DNA from: Clostridium sp. NkU-1
GTDB lineage: Bacteria; Bacillota_A; Clostridia; Lachnospirales; Lachnospiraceae
Assembly (NCBI GenBank): GCA_001312405.1
Contig: BBDR01000023.1
Span: 1-64,000 of the forward strand
Direction of reading: 5' to 3'
Length of the DNA stretch: 64,000 nt
The translations under genes were made by a program, and so were the position numbers. The notes beneath the pieces are model-generated. The model did not search any database. It had not been told where the DNA came from and saw only the letters and a list, made by a program, of their open reading frames with translations. Every line of letters begins with the position of its first letter. Within the stretch, counting starts at the first letter, position 1. This document shows, piece by piece, positions 58,827 through 64,000 of the stretch.

Positions 58827-60092
58827 ATGACAGAGCATGATATAGTGATAATCGGAGGCGGTCCGGCTGGTCTTGCTGCAGCAGTAGCAGCAAAAAAGGC
58901 GGGCATTACAGATATATTGATTCTGGAAAGAGAATCCTGCCTTGGCGGCATCTTAAACCAGTGCATCCATAACGGTTTTGGCCTGCATACCTTTAAGGAA
59001 GAATTAACAGGACCGGAATATGCGGCCCGTTATATTGAGATGGCGGAGTCGGAAAACATACCTTATAAATTAAATACAATGGTCCTTGATATCAGCAAGG
59101 ACAAAGAAGTAACAGTCATCAACAGAGAAGATGGACTGTCAACCATAAAAGCCAAAGCCATAATCCTGGCCATGGGCTGCAGGGAGCGTCCCAGAGGAGC
59201 CCTTAATATACCGGGCTACCGTCCGGCAGGAATCTATTCTGCAGGAACTGCCCAGAGATTAATGAATATCGAAGGCTTCAGCGTGGGAAAAGAGGTAGTG
59301 ATCTTAGGCTCCGGAGACATCGGGCTTATCATGGCCAGGCGTATGACCTTAGAAGGTGCCAAGGTAAAGGTGGTGGCAGAGCTTATGCCATATTCCGGCG
59401 GCTTAAAGAGAAATATCGTCCAGTGTCTGGATGACTATGGAATTCCGTTAAAGCTCAGCCATACGGTAATAAACATTGAGGGAAAAGAAAGGGTGACAGG
59501 CGTTACTCTTGCCCAGGTCGATGAAAACCGAAAGCCCATTCCAGGTACAGAGGAATATTACAGCTGCGATACCCTTCTTCTTTCCGTAGGCCTGATTCCG
59601 GAAAATGAGCTTTCAAGGGGAGCTGGCGTCCGGATGAGCCAGGTGACGTCTGGTCCTGTAGTAGGCGACCAGCTGGAAACCAGCTCGGAAGGCATCTTTG
59701 CCTGTGGAAATGTGCTTCACGTTCATGACCTGGTTGATTATGTATCCGAGGAAGCAGCTTTAGCCGGAACAAGTGCAGCCGCCTACGTAAAAGCGGCTGG
59801 TGAAAAAAAGGCGGCTCATACCGTGGAGCTGGCAGCTGAGAACGGAGTCCGCTATACGGTGCCTCAGATGATTGATGTGGAGAATATGGAGGATAAGGTC
59901 ACGGTCCGTTTCCGCGTGGCCGATGTGTACAAGGACCGCTTTATCAGTGTTTACTATGATGATGCAAGGGTTTCCCACAAAAAGAAAAAGGTTCTGGCTC
60001 CCGGTGAGATGGAGCAGGTTGTATTAAAGAAAGACAGCTTTAAGGATTATCCGGAGCTTAAGAGAATCATTGTCTGTACGGAGGTGGAATAA
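58827..60092 (+). CDS. NAD(P)/FAD-dependent oxidoreductase (second subunit of G3P unit)
   Basis: 421 residues, intact. FAD motif IVIIGGGPAGLAAAVAAKKA at the N-terminus, second dinucleotide motif VVILGSGDIGLIMARRM near residue 155, LAMGCRERPRG and a late GIFACGNVLHVHDLVDYVSE typical of pyridine-nucleotide disulfide-type reductases. Without a redox-active CxxC pair in the usual position. It lies 13 bases after the GlpO-like gene and before a DUF1667 protein, the arrangement common in anaerobic Firmicutes. Confidence 0.9.
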   Translation: MTEHDIVIIGGGPAGLAAAVAAKKAGITDILILERESCLGGILNQCIHNGFGLHTFKEELTGPEYAARYIEMAESENIPYKLNTMVLDISKDKEVTVINREDGLSTIKAKAIILAMGCRERPRGALNIPGYRPAGIYSAGTAQRLMNIEGFSVGKEVVILGSGDIGLIMARRMTLEGAKVKVVAELMPYSGGLKRNIVQCLDDYGIPLKLSHTVINIEGKERVTGVTLAQVDENRKPIPGTEEYYSCDTLLLSVGLIPENELSRGAGVRMSQVTSGPVVGDQLETSSEGIFACGNVLHVHDLVDYVSEEAALAGTSAAAYVKAAGEKKAAHTVELAAENGVRYTVPQMIDVENMEDKVTVRFRVADVYKDRFISVYYDDARVSHKKKKVLAPGEMEQVVLKKDSFKDYPELKRIIVCTEVE

Positions 60093-60093
60093 T

Positions 60094-60456
60094 ATGGAGG
60101 CAAGAGAAATGATCTGTATCCGGTGTCCTTTGGGCTGCCCGTTGACGGTGCGCATCGAAGGGGATCAGGTGGAAGTTACAGGGAATTCCTGCAGCCGCGG
60201 GGAAGAATATGGAAAAAAAGAGGTTTTAAGCCCTACCAGAGTGGTGACTTCCTCAGTCCGCGTCATAGGCGGCGGCTTGGAAATGGTGCCGGTAAAGACA
60301 AAGCAGGACATTCCCAAGGATAAGATTTTTGCCTGCATGGAGGAAATCAGGAAGGTGGAGATTTCTGCACCTGTTCTCATTGGAGATGTGATCATTCCCG
60401 ACTGTGCAGGAACCGGCGTTTCCATTGTAGCTACAAGGAACATTGAAAAAATATAA
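60094..60456 (+). CDS. DUF1667 domain protein (third subunit of G3P unit)
   Basis: 120 residues from ATG 60094 (MEAREMICIRCPLGC), preceded by GGAGGTGG. CIRCPLGC and CSRGEEY hold four conserved cysteines that could bind a metal or Fe-S centre. VLSPTRVVTSSVRVIGGG and the terminal DVIIPDCAGTGVSIVATRNI are family signatures. DUF1667 proteins occur almost always with the two preceding oxidoreductases; the role is unproven. Confidence 0.9.
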   Translation: MEAREMICIRCPLGCPLTVRIEGDQVEVTGNSCSRGEEYGKKEVLSPTRVVTSSVRVIGGGLEMVPVKTKQDIPKDKIFACMEEIRKVEISAPVLIGDVIIPDCAGTGVSIVATRNIEKI

Positions 60457-60468
60457 TGTAATTTTCTG

Positions 60469-60537
60469 AAATAGCCTTGTATTTGCCGCAAGCTGTCTGG
60501 ATAACTTCTGGCAGCTTGTGGATTTACAAGGCTATTT
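60469..60537 (+). terminator. Terminator of the glpO operon
   Basis: AAATAGCCTTGTA (60469-60481) pairs with TACAAGGCTATTT (60525-60537), with an inner GCCGCAAGCTG/CAGCTTGTGG stem, followed by TGCAT. Confidence 0.75.
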
Positions 60538-60619
60538 TGCATAAAAACAGGGGAATCTATGGAAAGTTTATACAGGAAATGATATACTGGAGAGAGATTT
60601 TTGAGAAAGAGGGGTTGCT

Positions 60620-61351
60620 ATGAGGGTGTTCGCGCACAGGGGTTACAGTGGAAGGTATCCGGAAAATACCATGCTGGCGTTTCAAAAGGCGGCAGAGACA
60701 GGCTGTGACGGGATCGAACTGGATGTACAGCTTACAAAGGATGGAACCGTGGTGGTGATCCACGACGAAAGCATTGACCGGACTACAGACGGAACCGGTT
60801 TTGTGAAGGATTTCACTTATGAGGAACTGAAGCAATTCAATGGAGATGCTGTCTGCGGAGGGATTCATGGATTTGAGCCTGTTCCGACCTTTGAAGAATA
60901 CTGTAAATGGGCGAAGGATCAGGAGCTTGTCACAAATATCGAAATTAAGACAGGCGTATATTATTACGAGGGCCTGGAAGAGAAAACCCTGGAACTTGTG
61001 TGCAAATACGGGCTTGAAAAAAAGGTCATCTTTTCTTCCTTTAACCATACTTCCATAATCCGCTTAAAGGAGCTGGCTCCCGGGATCCAGTGCGGCGCAC
61101 TTCTTGGGGATCAGGGCCTTGGAAATGCAGGATATTATTGTGACCGGTATCATTTCGAATGCTACCACCCAGGGGTTAAGGGATTGACAAAAGAGGCTGT
61201 GGACAACTGCAGGAAATACGGAATTTTAGTGAATGTCTGGACGGTCAACGGCATGTCCGAATTGGAACAGGTCTATGAATGGGGCTGTGACGGAGTCATA
61301 ACCAACTTTCCTGAAATCTGCAAGCGGTGGGTCCAGAGCAAAGAACTGTAG
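60620..61351 (+). CDS. Glycerophosphodiester phosphodiesterase (cytoplasmic, UgpQ-like)
   Basis: 243 residues without signal peptide. AHRGYSGRYPENTMLAF carries the catalytic His-Arg and Glu-Asn; GIELDVQLTKDG the metal-binding Glu/Asp; VVIHDESIDRTTDGTG the second His. The C-terminal VNVWTVNGMSELEQVYEWGC and GVITNFPE are typical. Splits glycerophosphodiesters into alcohol and glycerol-3-phosphate, feeding the G3P oxidation genes beside it. ATG 60620 follows AGAAAGAGGGG. Confidence 0.94.
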   Translation: MRVFAHRGYSGRYPENTMLAFQKAAETGCDGIELDVQLTKDGTVVVIHDESIDRTTDGTGFVKDFTYEELKQFNGDAVCGGIHGFEPVPTFEEYCKWAKDQELVTNIEIKTGVYYYEGLEEKTLELVCKYGLEKKVIFSSFNHTSIIRLKELAPGIQCGALLGDQGLGNAGYYCDRYHFECYHPGVKGLTKEAVDNCRKYGILVNVWTVNGMSELEQVYEWGCDGVITNFPEICKRWVQSKEL

Positions 61352-61358
61352 ATAATAC

Positions 61359-61407
61359 ATAGCAGGAGCGAGGCATCTGGTTTCCAGAAGACTGCAGCTC
61401 CTGCTAT
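61359..61407 (+). terminator. Hairpin after GDPD gene
   Basis: ATAGCAGGAGC (61359-61369) pairs perfectly with GCTCCTGCTAT (61397-61407); the T tail is weak. Confidence 0.6.
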
Positions 61408-61545
61408 CTTGTATGAGAAAAAGAACGTTAAAATGTGCTTTTCTTTCCAAGGAAAACCCGGAAAGGGCAAAAATTGCCTTGACGGTGGGGGAAAGGATTG
61501 ATAAAGTAGAACGAGATCCATATTTTGTGGGGCGGAGGAATATTA

Positions 61546-62106
61546 ATGAAGGCGATTGAACTACTGGAGGCTTCTCCGGTGATTGCGGCGGTTAAGGATG
61601 ATAGTGGATTAAAAAGATGCTTGGATTCGGAATGCCAGGTGGTATTTATTCTGTATGGAAATATCTGTAATATCAGCAGCATTGTAAGGCAGATAAAGGA
61701 GCATGGGAAATATGTCATCGTCCATGCGGATCTGGCACAGGGCTTAAGCTCCAGGGAGATTGCTGTAGATTTTATTAAGCGGAATACTCATGCAGACGGA
61801 ATTATCAGCACAAAGCCTCTTCTTGTAAAGCGGGCGGTCGAGCTGGGCCTGGTTGGGGTACAGAGAACCTTTATCATTGATTCTCTTGCCATGAGTACGA
61901 CAAAAAAGCAGATTGACACCTTTCATCCGGATCTGGTCGAGATCATGCCCGGGGTCATGCCCAAGGTACTTAAAGAGATTCGCGCCTATACGGATATTCC
62001 TATTATTGCAGGCGGACTGATATCAGACAAAAAGGATATCATGGCGGCTTTTTCCGCAGGTGCGGATGCAATCTCTACCACAAAGGAAGAGCTATGGTTC
62101 ATGTAA
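61546..62106 (+). CDS. glpP: Glycerol-3-phosphate-responsive antiterminator GlpP
   Basis: 186 residues. ATG 61546 (MKAIELLEASPVIAAVKDDS) follows GGAGGAATATT. Motifs typical of GlpP (G3P_antiterm) include EHGKYVIVHADLAQGLSSRE, GIISTKPLLVKRA, VEIMPGVMPKVLKEI and IPIIAGGLISDKKDIMAAFS, a TIM-barrel that senses glycerol-3-phosphate. In B. subtilis GlpP binds leader RNA of glp genes and prevents termination. Two matching leaders lie upstream at 54751 and 57214, so those are its likely targets. Confidence 0.94.
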   Translation: MKAIELLEASPVIAAVKDDSGLKRCLDSECQVVFILYGNICNISSIVRQIKEHGKYVIVHADLAQGLSSREIAVDFIKRNTHADGIISTKPLLVKRAVELGLVGVQRTFIIDSLAMSTTKKQIDTFHPDLVEIMPGVMPKVLKEIRAYTDIPIIAGGLISDKKDIMAAFSAGADAISTTKEELWFM

Positions 62107-62118
62107 AAGGAGGATGTT

Positions 62119-63017
62119 ATGAAATTAGTTACATACGAGGTTGACCGGAGAAAAGATATCGGGGTAGTGAGTAAGGATGAAATGTGGGTCTTTCCTCTCA
62201 GGGCATTTGGTATGGAGTATAAGGAGATGCTGGAGGTCGTTAAGGGGCTCACCCAGTCTGAGCTTGACTTACTGGAACATGCCTCCGGCCTGGATCCTTA
62301 CAATAGCAACATCGTTGGAGCTGCCATGATGAAAGAGGTCATGCTTCTGGCGCCCATCCGGACACCGGATCAGGACATCATCTGTCTGGGGCTTAATTAC
62401 ATGGAACATGCCGAGGAGTCTGCCCGCTATAAAAAAGAAGATTTTGACGGGACACGCCCCAATGCCGTTTATTTTTCAAAGAGAGTGAATGAGGCAGTGG
62501 ATCCATATGGAGAAATCTTAAGTCACAGCGATATGGTGGACAGCCTGGATTATGAGGTAGAATTAGGGGTTATCATTGGAAAGGATGCAAAGGATGTTGC
62601 CCCGGAACAGGTGAAGGATTATATTTTCGGATATACCATCATTAATGACGTCAGTGCCCGTAACGTTCAGAATGCCCATAAGCAGTGGTATTTTGGAAAG
62701 AGCCTTGACGGATTTGCCCCTATGGGCCCTGTATTCTGACTGCAGGCTCCATTTCCTATCCGCCGGAGCTTGACATTCAGTCAAAGGTTAATGGAGAGCT
62801 GAGACAAGACAGCAATACCCGTCTCATGATATTTAATATAGACCATATTGTCAGCGAACTGTCTAAAGGGCTGACCCTGAGGGCAGGAACCATCATTTCC
62901 ACCGGAACGCCTAAGGGAGTTGGAATGGGATTTGAACCGCCGAAGTTTTTAGCGGCAGGAGATGAAGTGGAATGCCTGATCCAGGGGATCGGGGCCATTA
63001 AGAATAAGGTCGTGTAA
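62119..63017 (+). CDS. Fumarylacetoacetate hydrolase-family protein, frameshifted
   Basis: Corrected length is 299 residues. N-terminal domain ~1-85; FAH core with DIICLGLNYMEHAEES, NAVYFSKRV, SLDYEVELGVIIGKDAKDV, YTIINDVSARNVQ and the C-terminal GTIISTGTPKGVGMGFEPP. Metal-binding acids are present. CCC at 62727-62729 should be CCCC (GPCILTAGSISYPP). Start ATG 62119 follows AAAGGAGG, 12 bases after glpP. Family enzymes cleave or decarboxylate acylpyruvates and related 2-oxo acids; the substrate here is unknown. Confidence 0.9.
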
Positions 63018-63040
63018 GATCATATAGTTTCTATTGCAAA

Positions 63041-63082
63041 AATCCGGAAGAAAATCTGAAACATGAGACTTTCTTCCGGATT
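63041..63082 (+). terminator. Terminator after FAH-family gene
   Basis: AATCCGGAAGAAA (63041-63053) pairs with TTTCTTCCGGATT (63070-63082), followed by CTGTTTAT. Confidence 0.75.
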
Positions 63083-63183
63083 CTGTTTATACCCCAGCGC
63101 TGCAGGATATGGTTTTTGGAGGGGGAGAAAAGGGTGCGGGATCAGAACGGAAAACAAATCTATGGAAAAGGAGTAAAAGGAGC

Positions 63184-64000
63184 ATGAATGAACAGATAAA
63201 AGACATGTGGCAGTATGTTGAGGATCACAGCGGGGAAGCTTATGAACTGCTTTTAACCCTTGGAAAGATACCTGCACCTTCTAATCATGAGGAACAAAGG
63301 GCCAGGTTCTGTAAGGAGTGGCTGGAAAAACAGGGTGCAAAAGGAGTGTATATAGATTCTGCATGGAATGTTATATATCCCATAGGATGTACCGAAGATA
63401 ATCCTGTGGTGGTGTTTGCAGCACATACGGATGTGGTATTTCCGGATACGGAACCCCTTCCCCTTGTTGTGGAAGATGGAAAGGTAAAGGCCCCGGGAAT
63501 CGGCGATGATACGGCAAACTTATGCGCACTTCTCATGTGCGGTAAGTACATCGCCCAAAAAGAGATTGTGCCCCAAAGGGACGGCATGCTTCTGGTGGCA
63601 AATGCCGGAGAAGAGGGGCTTGGAAATCTGAAAGGGTCAAGGCAGATCATTAAGGATTTTGGAAGCCGCATTACTGCGTTTTATTCTCTTGACGGGTACA
63701 TGGAGGGGATTGTAAACGATGCGGTAGGCTCTAAAAGATATAAGGTGGAGATATTAACGGAGGGAGGCCATTCCTTTGGAAAATTCGGGAACCGCAATGC
63801 CATAGCCTATCTGGCATCTTTAATCGATACCCTTTACACACTGAAAGTGCCGGAGACAAAGACGAAGACCACTTATAATGTGGGGACGATTAAAGGAGGG
63901 ACTTCCGTTAATACCATTGCCCAGCAGGCTGAGATGCTTTACGAGTTCCGCTCGGACAGCAGAGAAGATCTGGAATTCATGGACAGGCATTTTCATAGTG
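63184..64000 (+). CDS. M20-family metallopeptidase (PepT-like), cut by window end
   Basis: The first ~272 residues from ATG 63184 (MNEQIKDMWQYVEDHSGEAY); the frame is open to the last base. Zinc ligands and catalytic residues are visible: VVFAAHTDVVFPD near residue 80, GIGDDTANLCALLMC near 105 and ANAGEEGLGNLKG near 140. A dimerisation domain begins around residue 190 (EGGHSFGKFGNRNAIAYL). Family members are amino- or carboxypeptidases or deacylases. The ribosome binding site is weak (AAAAGGAGC). Confidence 0.88.
   Translation, partial: MNEQIKDMWQYVEDHSGEAYELLLTLGKIPAPSNHEEQRARFCKEWLEKQGAKGVYIDSAWNVIYPIGCTEDNPVVVFAAHTDVVFPDTEPLPLVVEDGKVKAPGIGDDTANLCALLMCGKYIAQKEIVPQRDGMLLVANAGEEGLGNLKGSRQIIKDFGSRITAFYSLDGYMEGIVNDAVGSKRYKVEILTEGGHSFGKFGNRNAIAYLASLIDTLYTLKVPETKTKTTYNVGTIKGGTSVNTIAQQAEMLYEFRSDSREDLEFMDRHFHS

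Noticed and set aside
1..64000. Programmed frameshifting or transcriptional slippage at A7/T7 runs
   Set aside because: The pattern occurs in housekeeping genes with no slippage tradition, several times per gene, and is accompanied by deletions in G/C runs that slippage would not explain. Sequence error is simpler.
1..64000. CRISPR arrays, tRNA or rRNA genes, insertion sequences
   Set aside because: No regularly spaced repeats, no cloverleaf or rRNA segments, and no transposase motifs were seen on reading both strands.

Overview
The window looks like chromosome from an anaerobic, flagellated, probably spore-forming member of the Firmicutes, most likely Lachnospiraceae of the Lacrimispora / [Clostridium] saccharolyticum type. 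This placement is inference. It rests on a spore-cortex-type GH18 hydrolase, csrA directly upstream of flagellin, the GlpP antiterminator regulon with a GlpO / FAD-oxidoreductase / DUF1667 glycerol-3-phosphate unit, an ECF cobalt transporter with a cobalamin riboswitch, luxS, and low-to-moderate GC with strong AGGAGG ribosome binding sites.

Layout. 0-4.4 kb: end of a GH18 gene, then a leucine-rich-repeat / VWA / MoxR-AAA operon. 4.4-8 kb: DUF378 membrane protein, tyrosine recombinase, csrA and flagellin, with a CsrA-type hairpin in the flagellin leader. 8.1-8.5 kb: a compact type I toxin-antitoxin candidate (31-residue membrane peptide plus antisense RNA). 8.5-15.8 kb: zinc-ribbon protein, nitroreductase, MmcQ-like protein, acidic lipoprotein, metallo-beta-lactamase-fold hydrolase, ThrE exporter pair, dihydroorotase and an unrecognised 515-residue protein. 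15.8-18.3 kb: amino-acid ABC importer. 18.3-27.7 kb: an AT-rich island with a PH-domain protein, a YesM/YesN-type two-component system, an LplABC-type sugar importer and an orphan helical-barrel carbohydrate enzyme. 27.7-38.9 kb: lipoprotein, two ABC-F proteins, cbiQO, a cobalamin riboswitch, cbiMN, a decayed ROK kinase, xthA and a GH13-like protein that has lost its catalytic residues. 39.1-47 kb: complete kdpFABC-DE potassium system. 47-52 kb: luxS and an iron-siderophore importer behind a strong promoter with a palindromic operator. 52-54.7 kb: Ca2+-type P-ATPase behind three tandem stem-loops. 54.7-62.1 kb: glycerol-3-phosphate regulon (glpK, mgtC-like gene, glpO, FAD oxidoreductase, DUF1667 protein, GDPD, glpP), in which two leaders share a motif and a terminator. 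62.1-64 kb: FAH-family hydrolase and the start of an M20 peptidase.

One property affects every reading of this sequence. About forty single-base indels break otherwise undecayed genes. Nearly all insertions are +1 in A or T runs (true length 6, read as 7), and nearly all deletions are -1 in short G or C runs. Essential or multi-domain genes are hit repeatedly (kdpB six times), so I treat these as sequence errors. Where the corrected frame is clear, one CDS is given across the break and the break is described. One apparent permease-ATPase fusion is produced by the same error.

Working together, the genes describe a motile anaerobe that scavenges glycerol, glycerophosphodiesters, sugars, amino acids, iron, cobalt and potassium. 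Its control is visible in the DNA as RNA leaders (GlpP antiterminators, cobalamin riboswitch, CsrA site), two two-component systems and several promoter-proximal palindromes.
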